A DNA stretch of 64,000 nt from Dallia pectoralis (taxonomy: Eukaryota; Chordata; Actinopteri; Esociformes; Umbridae). Shown here piece by piece: positions 1 through 12,622 of this stretch. The DNA lies in NCBI GenBank assembly GCA_029465975.1, contig CM055754.1, positions 3,405,953 to 3,469,952 on the forward strand, read 5' to 3'. The translations under genes and the position numbers were made by a program. Within the stretch, counting starts at the first letter, position 1. The number at the start of each line of letters is the position of its first letter. Under the pieces are notes generated by a model. The model was not told the origin of the DNA. It ran no database searches and saw nothing but the letters and a program-made list of their open reading frames with translations.

Positions 1-24
1 CACACACACGCACACACACGCACA
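1..24. repeat. CA/CG microsatellite at window edge
   Basis: Alternating CA with two CG interruptions; it probably continues beyond the window. Confidence 0.85.
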
Positions 25-1320
25 GAAAAAGCGATCACACTAAGGTGTCACAGTACATGCAAAGCACCCAAATGTGCAGCATTTCAAATGCTCCCACAAC
101 CACCTCTACTACCACATCGACAACCCCCAACACACACACACACAGACAACAACAGCAAACACTGCTTCCATTATTACTCCCCGGTTGTCGAGCAAGTCAT
201 AAGGATTCACCGTTGCTAGGGGACAACATGCTCCGAATATGAGTGATAAGGTGGTGATGAATAATGGAACTGGGGTCCAGGTTAGCACTAAATAATATCC
301 ACAGAAAGGTGGGCTCCCAATACCAGTACCCCACGCCGGTACCCTACGCTGGTACCCGCGTTATCCCGTCAGCACCAACTCCTACCCCCGTCCCTCGGAA
401 GCATCCAGGAAGATGGATCCACACAAGACCATGAGCTCTTCTTAAACGCCACCCTCTCCTCCTCTGACCCGGGTCTACATGGTTCTGGCCAAAAGCGTGA
501 CCCTGGTTCTATTTTCGCTGGCTGCCATTTTGCTCAACTTCAAATCGGCGTCTGGGTTTTTGTCTTTTTCAGTTTTTGTACAGTCAAGTCCGAGTTAAAA
601 GCTCGCGTGTGACAATACGCCGTGAGCCATAAGGCTTCCGAGCCCGTCGCCATGGCGGCGCTCACATCCAACCCGTTTTACATATTCATGTACCCTCGGG
701 TATTCAACTGTCATCAATCCGAGTACGCAATAACATGCAGATCGAATGAACGCGCACCGGTCACATACCGTAACAACACATGCTGCGCGAGCGAATGGGA
801 ATGTGCGCAATCATGAAATCATTGCATATTGCCCGGGATAACATTAACCCCGCGTTGATTTCCCCCGAGCCTCCCCGAGTCCCACTATCAGGTGTTTTCC
901 TGTGTTTGTTTGGTACCTTGAGCACGCCGACCTGTTTGTTTCCCGACGAAGTCGCGAATGCAACGGTCACGTCCGTCTTCCTCGGTCGTCGTCGGCGGCG
1001 GCGGGGCGCCCGCCTCCCCGAACGTGAAAACCCGGCTTCCGCCGAACGAGCGAGGAGGAGGAAGAAAACGAGCGAGATCGGCGGGGAGAAAAGAAATGCC
1101 ACTTGATTGGTGACAAAAGATAACAAGAAGTGTCTGCAGGGTGCCTACCCAAACTCTTGGTGTCTCAAAGTGGTGTGAATGGGCCCCATCTGGTTCCCTC
1201 GCACGTCCCCGCTCAAGATGGTGCCACTCTCGAAAAAAAAAAGCGTATAATAGGACGTCCGCTCGGAGAGACACACACAATCTCCTCTTGCCCAGGGTCC
1301 CGGGTGGTTTCCTCTCAGCG
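25..1320. other. Unassigned, no gene seen; CpG-rich 940-1100
   Basis: No recognisable protein or RNA gene. It holds a short CA run (about 128-143), a small direct repeat built on GGTACC near 322-358, and a CpG-rich stretch at about 940-1100. ORFs of 60-208 codons overlap on both strands here, which is expected in GC-rich sequence with few stop codons. None has a domain I recognise. Confidence 0.6.
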
Positions 1321-1405
1321 GCATGGCACACCGTCCCCAATCGCAGCCCCGTTCCCTCATTTAGTGTACAAGCCCCGGTCAAAAGTAGTGCACTAAACGG
1401 GGAGG
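1321..1405. repeat. Palindromic dispersed repeat, copy 1
   Basis: The sequence reads ATGGCACACC, then GTTCCCTCATTTAGTGTAC, then GGTCAAAAGTAGTGCACTAA. The two arms are imperfect inverted repeats around a short centre. This is the layout of a short palindromic repeat I know from salmonid and pike genomes. Other copies lie at 24387, 30050, 34570, 38634, 38800 and 42106. The family assignment is from memory; the arm structure is visible here. Confidence 0.6.
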
Positions 1406-2230
1406 CGCGCGCCCGTGTTCTGGGCTCAGTCCGTGAGTGATCCCCGAAGAGCGTTGCCCACCTCCTCTCTGCCATCTCCCGGGCTGCGTAGAGAGGACAC
1501 TTTAAGTAGTCCAATTTAACGTGAGAAAACGCGGGCTGAGGCGAACGCTCGCCGGGATGGCGCCATGGCGGGAGTTAGAGGAGTGCAGTCCATCTGTAGC
1601 ACTGGTGGTTCTTGCGGGGGTGGATGGCCACGAGAGGAACACTGTGAGAAGGCATATCAGGCAGGGCTTTTGTCCGCCTCACAGGAATACGTAACACCTA
1701 CTACTGACAACTACCAGCCATGGAGGAATTAGCCGGCGATCGCTTGTCTACTGGAAGGTGTCAAACGCACGGGAACTTTCTAAGATGACATGCGGTTACA
1801 GATGCATTCTGGGGTTTTGGCCGCAGGTCGTGCGTGTGCTGCTGTCCGACCAATACGTTAAGCATGTGTTGGTGCATGCCCTCATAACCAAACGGACTAT
1901 GTTTAATTAAATCCTGGTATTTCATGGTGAACTTAGGTGTGATGTATGCGATGATGAAGACATTATGACTACTCATGGGTGAGCCACATAAACATTGATC
2001 GTCTCCTTAAAATGACACAGACACCGGTGACCGGGCGTTGGGCGCCCAGGGCCCATTGATGCACGGGGGCAACCACGGATTTCCCGTCTGGTCCACACCA
2101 ACAGAAGATCTACTCTGGCACTAGTCACATACAAATGTTAGTTATTGTTAGAGGAAGAATGTGTCACAACACACGGTCCATCTCACCCAGCTGATTAATG
2201 GAGCTGCGTAGCTGCAGTCTGGTCAGAGTG
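1406..2230. other. Unassigned, no gene seen
   Basis: Mixed-complexity single-copy sequence. No domain, RNA gene or repeat recognised. Confidence 0.6.
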
Positions 2231-2277
2231 CCCATGATGACCCCATGATGACCCCATGATGACCCCATGATGACCCC
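2231..2277. repeat. 11-bp tandem repeat, about 4 copies
   Basis: The unit CCCATGATGAC is repeated perfectly about 4.3 times. Confidence 0.95.
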
Positions 2278-2318
2278 ACCGTCAAAAGTGTCTACAATGG
2301 GCACTCGCGCATGCTTGA

Positions 2319-2431
2319 AATCACTTAGCTTGGAATCACATAGCTTGGAATCACATAGCTTGGGATCACTTAGCTTGGAATCACTTAGCTTGGAATCACT
2401 TAGCTTGGGATCACTTAGCTTGGGATCACAA
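2319..2431. repeat. 15-bp tandem repeat, about 7 copies
   Basis: Unit TCACTTAGCTTGGAA, starting at 2321 and recurring every 15 bp to 2426. Variants alternate TCACA/TCACT and GGAA/GGGA. It lies 42 bp after the 11-bp array. Confidence 0.95.
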
Positions 2432-3120
2432 AGTCAGTGACCATAATTTCCTGAAATGCTGTACTTGTAGGAAATTTCTAGGTAGTCAATTGAAGACCAA
2501 CGTGGATCAATAAAGACAGCAAAACTTAATTAACTTTTAGGACACATGATAATTGCTGACGGAATTCATGAATTTGCCAAATCGAACAGGTGCAACAACC
2601 ACTGTTACTTGTCTTAAAACAGACACACAGAAAACCGCCCCCTGGCAGGGTTTCAAAATATAGACTCTCATCCTTGAGTGTCTGTCTTGGCTAGTCGTTG
2701 TGCCTCTTCTAACACTGTCACATTAACCAGGAAAGAGTAGTGGAAAAGTAGTACCTACGTATTTGGAGGACAACACATTAACCAGACAACAACCACAATT
2801 GAGCTTTCGCTTGCTCGACCCAATCGCCGCTCGAACCCAATGAGGTGGCGGCGACTTTGCCAACGCGAGATATTGTCGGTTTGCGCAGCCAATCACATGC
2901 AAGCCCTCCACATGCCTGTGGCATGTTTTCGACTCCTGGCCCGGATGACGTAGCTTTACGGCGGCGTTGTGACTTTACTGCTGTGCCACGTCATGGTTTC
3001 AATTGTCTTGGCCAGCTGTTCCTCTCCTCCTGCTTGTTAAATGTGCCGTGTTTAATGGAGGGCACTGGCTGTGTGGTTGTGGATGCTATACTGTCAACAT
3101 GGGGTTGCAGGTCAGACAAT
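2432..3120. other. Unassigned, no gene seen
   Basis: Single-copy sequence. An open frame from 2845 is carried on by the following TG tract and has no recognised domain. Confidence 0.6.
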
Positions 3121-3438
<318 letters not shown>

Positions 3439-3564
3439 TATGTGCGTGCGTGTGTGTGGGTCTTCGTCTCTGTTTGCGTGTGTGTGTGTGTGTGTGTGTG
3501 CGTGTGTGTGTCTTCGTCTCTGTTTGCGCACGTGTGTGTGTGTGTGTGCGTGTGCATGTGCGCG

Positions 3565-3602
<38 letters not shown>
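3439..3602. repeat. Compound TG repeat with duplicated insert
   Basis: TG and CG dinucleotide runs interrupted twice by the same 18-bp block TCTTCGTCTCTGTTTGCG, 50 bp apart. The whole segment was therefore duplicated, rather than the dinucleotide alone. Confidence 0.9.
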
Positions 3603-3604
<2 letters not shown>

Positions 3605-4070
3605 GTTTTGGCCGGAGCCTCCTGGTTAATCATGTTTCATTGTTTTTTATGGCCCTGAACAAAAGCCCCTCTGATTGCTGTGATTATAAAAGCAGAGGAA
3701 GAAAAACAGATCTGAACATTCCAGCAGAGCATGGCAGAAGCAATGGACGCTGGGTAATGGGCAGGGGGCGTGGCCTCGGATACCCCAACAAGGCTCTGAT
3801 GATGATGATGATGATCCACTCTCTCAGGCCCTAAAAATACAAACAACTCTTGCGCTGCTCTGGTGAAATCTGTCATTAGTAGCCTCTGCTTCTAGTTTAA
3901 CAAGATGTTTACCAGCGTGGATGTAATCAGAAATAAATCAAGTGTACTATGGTTTCTGCGCTGTATGAGGTCCGATGAAACCCAAATGTACAGTTGACAT
4001 CTGTGAATAATCCGGGCATGCTTGGTCTTGACTGGCAGACAGTAGAGCGCTATATAATACATAACTAATA
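3603..4070. other. Unassigned, with a short GAT run
   Basis: Single-copy sequence with a GAT triplet run near 3797-3814. No gene seen. Confidence 0.6.
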
Positions 4071-5107
4071 CACACAGTTGGTGTTTAGTGAATACACACA
4101 CACATAGTTGGTGTTTAGTGAATACACACACACACATAGTTGGTGTTTAGTGAATACACACACACATAGTTGGTGTTTAGTGAATACACACACACACATA
4201 GTTGGTGTTTAGTGAATACACACACTTAGTTGGTGTTTAGTGAATACACACAGACTTAGTTGGTGTTTAGTGAATACACACACACATAGTTGGTGTTTAG
4301 TGAATACACACACACATAGTTGGTGTTTAGTGAATACACACACACATAGTTGGTGTTTAGTGAATACACACACACATAGTTGGTGTTTAGTGAATACACA
4401 CACTTAGTTGGTGTTTAGTGAATACACACACACATAGTTGGTGTTTAGTGAATACACACACATAGTTGGTGTTTAGTGAATACACACACTTAGTTGGTGT
4501 TTAGTGAATACACACAGACTTAGTTGGTGTTTAGTGAATAACACACACACATAGTTGGTGTTTAGTGAATACACACACTTAGTTGGTGTTTAGTGAATAC
4601 ACACACACATAGTTGGTGTTTAGTGAATACACACACACACATAGTTGGTGTTTAGTGAATACACACACTTAGTTGGTGTTTAGTGAATACACACAGACTT
4701 AGTTGGTGTTTAGTGAATACACACACTTAGTTGGTGTTTAGTGAATACACACACACATAGTTGGTGTTTAGTGAATACACACACACATAGTTGGTGTTTA
4801 GTGAATACACACACACACATAGTTGGTGTTTAGTGAATACACACACTTAGTTGGTGTTTAGTGAATACACACACACATAGTTGGTGTTTAGTGAATACAC
4901 ACACACACATAGTTGGTGTTTAGTGAATACACACAGACTTAGTTGGTGTTTAGTGAATACACACAGACTTAGTTGGTGTTTAGTGAATACACACACTTAG
5001 TTGGTGTTTAGTGAATACACACACACATAGTTGGTGTTTAGTGAATACACACACACACATAGTTGGTGTTTAGTGAATACACACACACACATAGTTGGTG
5101 AATACAC
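4071..5107. repeat. Minisatellite, about 29-bp unit, about 35 copies
   Basis: Each unit is a 17-19 bp core (TTGGTGTTTAGTGAATA) followed by a short CA run and TAGT or TTAGT. Unit length varies from about 24 to 32 bp because the embedded CA run varies and because of a CAGACTTAG variant. I count about 35 cores. From 5108 to about 5200 degenerate pieces of the core (GTTGCT, ATACACAC) continue, so the array once extended further. Confidence 0.97.
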
Positions 5108-7075
5108 ACATTTTTGTCTGTCTCAGATACACACCGGTCTGTTGCTAATACACACATGGTTGGTCCGTTGCTGATACACGGTTGGTCAGTTGCTGGTTGG
5201 AGAGGTGGTCCACCTCCTTTAATCCATTTGTCACTTTCACATCTGCCGTGTCAGAGACATCCAGTCGACACTCCCAGACAGGATCACCAGGGAGGATGGT
5301 GTCTGTGAGTGTGCGTATGTAACAGAGAGTGAGAGACAGAGATTTATTTAGTGACAGACTAGAGGAGCAAGAGGTGAGAGGAAGAGACATGTTTCAATTA
5401 ATTGGCCAGGGCATTAGAAATGTGCGCAGCTCTTGGCATTTATCAAACCATAAATGTGTATTTTTCCCAGGTGTTCTGGTGCCTCTGTCGCTGACCTGGC
5501 TGGGTCTACAGGAGAACCGCGACTTTCTACTCATATTATATCCGACCGCCCTCGCAGTGAAACTCGGTATGACTGTAATAACGATTACACGACGAAACCT
5601 AAACCGTGAATTCTTCTGAGACGCAAATGCACTGGAGCGTGAAACACGTGTGAGCTTTGAGTTCCACATACCAATCAGTGTTTATGATTATTAATAGGTT
5701 GAAAAACTTGCACTCGTGAGCTCAGATGTCTCTCGGATTAATCAGGTTTTAGCATATACATTTGTGGGGATTTGGCCGGATGATAAACTTTAATGCATGT
5801 TGACGAACTTTGTAAAAAAAGTACTTGTTTGTCCGACACAAACTGACAAATTGTTCAAGATACATTTATGTTTGTTACAGCTTGATATATTACGGGGATA
5901 TATAAACATGCATGCTATGACATCCACATTAGAACCACTGAACGCTGAGTATCATTGCAAATTTAATCCAGGTAATCTTAGCAACAGAATTAACTACTGT
6001 GTTTTATATCAATGCATGATTTAAACCCTTCATAACAGAAACCTCATTTACAGAGAGATACACCTGGAGAAAAACCTCTTATGCCAGCTGGGGTTGCTGC
6101 TCTGATTACAAAACGCATGTAGATGCTCCGGAGAACCACTACAATTCAACCCATTACGCCGTTTGACGCAGAAAAGATCTACAAAACATTGCAAACTGGA
6201 TCGTTACCTTGCAATAAACACAGTGGAAATATTACGAAAGCTACTGACCCAGAAATGAAATAAATTCCCGTAGGCAGATCTAACTCTCCAGAGAAGTGTT
6301 GCTAATACAACCCCCCCCAGAGTCTGGTTCCGCTCTAGGTTTCTTCCTAAATTCGATCCATCAGGGAGTTTTCATAGCCTCTGTGTATCAATAACTATTG
6401 AAATGTCAGGAATGTATCATTTACATTGGCTTTTAACAATGGTAAATAACCCAGACAAAAAATAAAGACTTACAAAGAGCAGTTTTATCGTTGTTTTTTG
6501 CATGTAATTGCTTAGAAAACACAACTCCGAAACATTTAAATACCGGATTTAAGATGTGTCTACAGTGTAAAAGGTTACCTCAGGGAAGCAGCTATATTAT
6601 CACTGTATCAGAAACAACTTGCGTGACTTCTTTTGGTCTATGCAGATTTTACAACTCATCAGTCCTCATAAGTTTATACTTTTCCTAGCATTCACAAATG
6701 CGGTCCCACAGAAGCGACGAATAAGACACACAATTTGTGAGAAACCGCTGTTCTCCGTAACAAACCTGATGGCTTTCGCCAGCTGCCGTTTTGTACGGGC
6801 GGTAACAATGTGTCTTTGTTTTTAATGTATCACCAAATTGGGGTAAAAAACACCAACTAATCAACTTCTCTCCTGCGACTGAGGGTCAACGAAGTTTTCA
6901 TCGTGAAATCTGTTCTCCGAGCGCCGAGGCAGCCCACTCAATCCCTCGCGTCTTCTTTCACTTCCATTATCATGCCAAAACTCGGCGCAGACAGACAGCA
7001 AATGCCTGGCTACCTTCCTTCATCTTCCACCCTCCACCACACCGCCCCCCGCCCCCGCCCCCTCCACTCCCTCAT
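5108..7075. other. Unassigned, no gene seen
   Basis: The first 100 bp are decayed copies of the preceding minisatellite. The rest is AT-rich single-copy sequence. Short ORFs (up to 96 codons) show no recognised domain, and no convincing splice-site pair frames them. Confidence 0.6.
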
Positions 7076-7092
7076 CTCTCTCTCTCTCTCTC
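7076..7092. repeat. Short CT microsatellite
   Basis: A CT dinucleotide run of about 8 units. Confidence 0.9.
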
Positions 7093-7139
7093 CGGGAGCA
7101 GCAAAACAAACCCAGTCCCTTTCAAACGTCCCCGTGTCC

Positions 7140-7270
7140 TTTCAAGTCGGACAAGGAATAATAACGGTAATGACGGGTGACGTGGAAGTGGGTAGTTAGC
7201 GCTGTTAAGGCAAATAATGGCTCTTAATGCCAGCGCTAATGGGGAAAAAATAGATTCCCCTTTTTCCCGG
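7140..7270. other. Possible conserved non-coding element
   Basis: High-complexity AT-rich block with several homeodomain-like cores: TAATGG occurs at 7214 and 7238, and CTTAATGCC and GCGCTAATGG lie nearby. It has no repeats, unlike its surroundings. The call rests on composition and motif clustering only. Confidence 0.25.
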
Positions 7271-10160
7271 AGAAGAGGAGCGTTTAAGAGCACTCATTCA
7301 GACGCTCCCGAGGAGCCCAGGAAATCAGCCTCCGCCGACATCGCGCCTGCCGTTAATGGCCAAGCGTCTTCTTCTGAGCGCTCCGAGAAATCTCCGGCTG
7401 ACTCGGTCGTCCGCTACCCGCTCTGTCTGCTCCCCCCCCCCCACCCCCTCATTCTGTGAAGTGTTTCCGCGGGTTAACAAGGTTCATTAGGCTTTATACG
7501 GACACTAAGGTGTGTTATGGATAATTGGCACATTTCCCGGCTAATGTCTGTGAAATAGACGTGGGACGGGGCCAAGCGGAGGTTGTGGTGCTTCCGCGCG
7601 ATATTGACAGAAAGATCAATTCGCTTTCTGACGGTTGACTCGCCTGAACCTCCTCCCTAACTGTCAACGTGGCGGAAATTACTGTCAAGAACTAGCCACG
7701 TGTGCTGTGCAAATAATACAACTGAATCGAGATTTAGTTGTGAACCTGCGCTAGAAAAGTTCAAATTCGAATTTAAATTAATTTATTAATAATTTATTTC
7801 AATGTTTTACCGGTTATGTTTCTGGTTTCTGATTAGTGCTGTTTCAAACCATAAAACAGCACATCCGTCTTCCTAATGCAGTTGAATTACGATTGTCCCG
7901 TACTCACCGAACTTTACAGAAAAGGAAATGGACGTACGATATTTCGGACAACTGCTGACAGGCTTCACCTATTGGATGGGTCTGTCTATATGTTTTTGCA
8001 TCATTTGGGTGATGTCGTTAAAGGGAAATACATGGGTACCAGCCTGAGTGGATTGCTCGCAAAAAAAAAAGCTACAAGAAAAAAACAACTGTGTTCCGGT
8101 CCCAGTTCCATCCTGGGTCAAATAGTCCCTGGGGCCCCAACCTCCTCCCTCTCCTGCCCTTGACAGGCGGGTCACAGAGGACATCTGGCAGCAGACCAGG
8201 TCATCTTACTGACTGGAACTTGAATTTGCACCATTCTTTAGTAGCAAGAGACCCCCTCAGGGAAGCTCATATCAAATAGGCCTCTTATTTCTCCTCCACG
8301 TATTTCCAAAGAGAGGTTCCCTTACATCTCAACCCCCTGCCCTCCCCCCCGCCTTCCTTCCTGTTACAGAGAGAAGGTGAGGTGACCAGGAGGTGCCCAA
8401 TATGTCGTTTGTCTCGTTTAGAAAGACACTGTGGTGTTTTCGTGGCGATTTTGCAACAAGATATGCAACGTATTTAGCGTCAATCGGCATGAATTAAAAA
8501 TGTAAATTACTCTGTAACATCTGTCTTTCTCTCTTTCTGGTTCTCCGTTCCATTTCCCTTATTTCTCGCTCTGTCCCTCCTGTTCTACCAGTCTCCATAG
8601 TACTGCTCGCTTGTCGCGAGTCATCTGAGAATATTAAATACACCTAACAGGTTAATGGTTCATCCTGACGTTGATTCAGTGTAGATGGTCGTTTTTTTAT
8701 TGGAAACCTTGTTGGTGGATTTTTTTAATCAGGAAGGCATGAGCAGATCTTTCAAGGTGCGGAATAGAAAAAAGAGGAAATTCCCCGAAGCGACCTTTAC
8801 CCTATGACCTCAACATGAAATAAATTCTTAGGTGTTCAGCGCATCTGGCAAAAGATCCACTATGACTGTCACCAAGAGACCTTGAACAAGAGATTTTTCT
8901 GGGTGTCTTCGCCTTTATCCAACGGGTCATTAGAGCTAATTGCTGAAACCCTCTCAGGAACTCCAACCAAATTCATACGAATTAACGTGAAAGCACTCTG
9001 TTTATGCCAACATCCTAAAAGCTACTGGAGATCACGGTGTGTTGGTTTGGTGAAGGGAGCGGCCAGTTGAATAGAAAGACTTTTGTCGTAAGAGTTCTGC
9101 CTTAGACCGGCAGGCGTTCCTCCACAGATACACCTTGGTTTGCAGGCCACGGTTTGAGAGGAGGTTGACCCAAGGCTCTCTTTGTTCTATCGGACAATTT
9201 CTTACGGCCGTTTCAACACGTATTACATGACCAGTATTATGGTCAGACTATTCTGATACTAACTGCCGTACTCGAACACAGACCAAATGCAATCAAATTG
9301 TTCAGTCGATCTTGGTATGCTCGGCGTACCTCTGTTCTGATCTTCTTGTGCACACCTTCCCAGAATCCTCTCTGTGCTCCCATTCATCGTTAACGGTCAA
9401 CAAGTCTAAAGCTCATAGTAAATTATTTATCGTTACACATATCTTCTGATTTATCGATCAAATTAAAGAAGATGCCCCTGCATGTCCATTAGCTAATAAT
9501 ACAACCGTTTGCTCTGAATACAAATGTTTCTTTGGATTGTACTCACTTTCATTTGCTAGTTTATTGATTTATTTCATTTATCATTTATTTGTTATCTTAT
9601 TTTTTCACTGGAGCCCTCTTGCAGTGATTTTTTGAGTGAAGATAGTAGACAGCTTGTATTAATGGCCATATTTAGGATATGTCTGTACTCCACTGCCACA
9701 AATCGAAGGATTTCTGTCTCTAAACACCGCCTCTATAAAAATCATTCTGCTGTGTACATTTGCTGCGGTGACATTTTGCACACGCTTTATCCACTGGCGG
9801 TTGTCTACGAAAAACCACCTGGCGTGATCGTCGAACAATTCCGAACAACCTGATGAATAATCTGGCCTCATTTGTCGTGTTGTCTATTTATAGAGCCTAC
9901 CAGCACAGCACAGCCAAGACCAGAACCAGGCAAATGTCCAGGCCGCAGATAACAATTCTGAAGCAAATGCCGGCGTGTAACGGGCATGCGCTAAATCCGT
10001 CTGGTGACGTGTAACAGAGGGCTCGACTCAGCATCGAGATCGTGTTCTGATCCGTTAAGGAGCGGAGCGACGTCAACTTCACGCAGCTCGTCAGCTCAAC
10101 CCCTAGAGTGGGGTGGCACCCCTTTACCCTGGCAGGCGGTTGGCATGGCTGGAGCTGGTT
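7271..10160. other. Unassigned, no gene seen
   Basis: About 2.9 kb of single-copy sequence. ORFs at 7876-8163 and 8882-9070 have no recognised domain and no convincing splice sites. Short homopolymer runs occur (poly-C near 7432, poly-A near 8061). Confidence 0.55.
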
Positions 10161-10440
10161 CACCCATCAGCTGCTGCTGTTCCTGCCACCCTCCCCGGGG
10201 AGTCGACACGACACTAGGCCTGTCTTACACCTTCCCCCTCCTCCCTTCCACCTCCCTCCATCCGTCCCGTTCGCTTCTTTCTTCCGCGTGTCCGCCCGCA
10301 GTGTCTCCCTCTTCTCTCCCCCTCTCTGTCGCTCTACCTCTTCAGTCATCTCTTCCTCCATCCCACCTCGTCAGAACGACACCAAGCCTCTCTCCTTCCC
10401 CATCCCGCCCGCCCACCTGCATATCGACTGCGGCGCCGCG
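10161..10440. repeat. Pyrimidine-rich low-complexity tract
   Basis: CT/CCT-rich sequence with little purine on the plus strand. It produces overlapping Ser/Pro/Leu-rich ORFs that should not be read as genes. Confidence 0.7.
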
Positions 10441-11788
10441 ACAGTGGCGGCGTAAATAACGAGCCCGAAGGAAGAGTCACATCAACGGGTGACACTCCCA
10501 CGTGCACGCTCGCATGTGCATGCACGCACTGTCACACGCTAAGACACAGACACGCGCGCGCGTAGGAACGCACACACTCCTACGGCATGTCCCTTTAAAT
10601 ACTCTTCAACTCCAAACCCTCGCTTGTCTTTCGCAGACACCCCTTTCCTCCCAGCATCCCTGGCACCGGGCAAAAAAATGGGAATACATTTGTGTCCGCC
10701 GTCTGGTTTTGATGTCGATTGAGTGGGTTTTGGGGACTTTGTGTGTTCTTCCGGGTTTTCCTGCTCTCAGGAGCGCAGTGTGGAACATCTATTGTTCATT
10801 ACATAGTAGTGACATTTTACTTCAATTTTTTCTACAAAGATCTTTAGGCCACGTGAATACATAACTCGAATGGCTCCGGAAATCTTAAAGATTTATCGAT
10901 TCCGTAGCGAAAGTTTGACAAAACGACCTTTTCCCGGGCGAGGGGAAGACTATCGTCGTGAACGCTTTCAATTCGGCGTGCGTTTTATTCACTCCACATT
11001 CTTATGTGTGTGTGTCTTCGCAAAATCAAACGTTTCATATCTCCGCGCCGCCTCCGTCCAGACGTGCGGAGAGAGAGCGGGGTTGTTTGTCAACCGACAC
11101 AGTGTGAGTCCCCCTCTGTAACGGAACGACATGAGCGATGGGTCACCAGGAACCGCGACAAATAAACAGCGGGCACAAAAGGCGACTCCTCTCACTTCTG
11201 AGGCGACCATCTTCCCCTTCGATCTATCCGCTCTCCGAGCCGTCGCCATTTGCATTTTTAAATCTGCATTTTTCATATAGATCCCGTCTTATTCTAATTT
11301 TAATGTCGACGTTATTTCCCATGACACCTTTTGTTTTATTATACATTATGAATTTCTCCGTCTGACTCCCCTCACCCCGCCCCCACATCACCCACCCCCT
11401 TCCCCCCACACCCCTCTCTCTCTCTAATCCTCGTGCCCACATCGCGCTTATGAGCTGAAATATTTTATCAGGTGGAAGCCGCAGTCAAACTTATCATTTT
11501 AATCTTATTTCAATAAAAAAAATAATCTCTCTTCTCCCGGTTTTGACAGCAGCTAATGGTTTTTTGTTATCGTAAAGGAAACTTTGAGGACTGAGGATGC
11601 CAACAAAAAAAAAATGCTAAATGCAAAGCGGGCCCTATATTTATCTCTCTGGGCTAATTCATAAAATATATGATATGGAAAATACTGTATGTATGGGGCA
11701 AAGAGCAATGCAGGCAGGGCACCCCCATTCTTGTATTTGTTATTAACTTTTAACCTATACATGGATTTTAAGTTTTATTTCATATGTA
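10441..11788. other. Unassigned, no gene seen
   Basis: Single-copy sequence, CpG-containing at first and AT-rich towards the end. A C-rich run lies near 11367-11430. No gene recognised. Confidence 0.6.
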
Positions 11789-12622
11789 TATACTGGGTCA
11801 GAACATTATGACCACAAACTGAATAGTGTTGAACTCTTAACAAGGGCACATGTCCAGTTCTGGGAAGAAAAGACGATGGAGGTGTCAACAACATGTTCTT
11901 TTTTCAAAAGTGTTCGATGCAGGAGAAATAGGCAAAAAAAAAGACCTGAGCGATTTTGAAAGGGGCCAAATTGTTACGACAAGTGGGTCAGAGCGGCTCT
12001 AAAACGGAAAGGCTTGCGTGGTGCCCGCGATCAGCAGCGGTGAGTACCTACCGTCAGTGGTACGAGGAGGGACAAACCACGAACCGACAAAACGTTGGTG
12101 GGCGCCCGAGGCTCATCGATGCCCGAGGGAAACCAAGGCTCTCCTGTCGGGTCACAACAGAGAGTAGGTCTAGCGTGGCACAAGTCACAGGACATTCGAA
12201 TCATGGTTATGGGACGAATGTCTCTAAAAGGACATGTGCCACCTGCCTAAACATTGTAACAGATCAGGTACACCCCTATTAGAACGATGGTATATCCTAA
12301 TGGCAGTAGACACATATTCAACATAACAGTGTGTCCTGCCACACTGCCCACATTGGGGAACGGTTTGAGGAACATGACGAAGGGTTATAGGCGTCGCCCC
12401 CTGGCCTCCAACATCTCCAGATCTAAATCCGATGGAGCTTCTGTGGGATGCGGGCTGGACCAACGAGTCCTATCCGCAGGTGCTCCACCTCTCATCTTAC
12501 CCGACCCAACTTGATGAATTTGCAGCCAACGTCTTGGGTCACGTAGTGTCCATAACACGCAGGTTGGCGCTGTTATGGCGCCAACAGCACATTGGGCAGA
12601 TGGTCATAATGTTTTGGCTATA
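11789..12622 (+). mobile_element. Tc1-like DNA transposon, internally deleted
   Basis: Terminal inverted repeats are visible. The left end reads CAGAACATTATGACCAC (from about 11800) and the right end TGGTCATAATGTTTTGG (12601-12617); both ends abut TA, the target used by this superfamily. The element is about 830 bp, roughly half the usual 1.5-1.7 kb of a complete Tc1 element. The interior carries decayed plus-strand transposase sequence missing its central part. It cannot encode a transposase and could move only with help from elsewhere, if at all. Confidence 0.88.
11945..12530 (+). pseudogene. Tc1-like transposase remnant
   Basis: Broken reading frames match the Tc1 transposase layout. LSDFERGQIV (about 11946-11975, a different frame from what follows) is the start of the N-terminal DNA-binding domain. 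STYRQWYEEGQT and GRPRLIDARG (about 12045-12130) mark the helix-turn-helix region and the adjoining GRPR motif. NVSKRT (about 12210) is followed almost at once by LNIVTDQVHPY, so the segment holding the first catalytic Asp is deleted. The tail retains PDLNPMELLWD (about 12414-12450) with the third catalytic Glu, in yet another frame. The fragments match Tc1 transposases as I remember them; no alignment was run. Confidence 0.85.

Noticed and set aside
888..1514. 208-codon minus-strand ORF in GC-rich sequence
   Set aside because: Several overlapping ORFs on both strands share the region; high GC lowers stop frequency. No recognised domain or splice signals.
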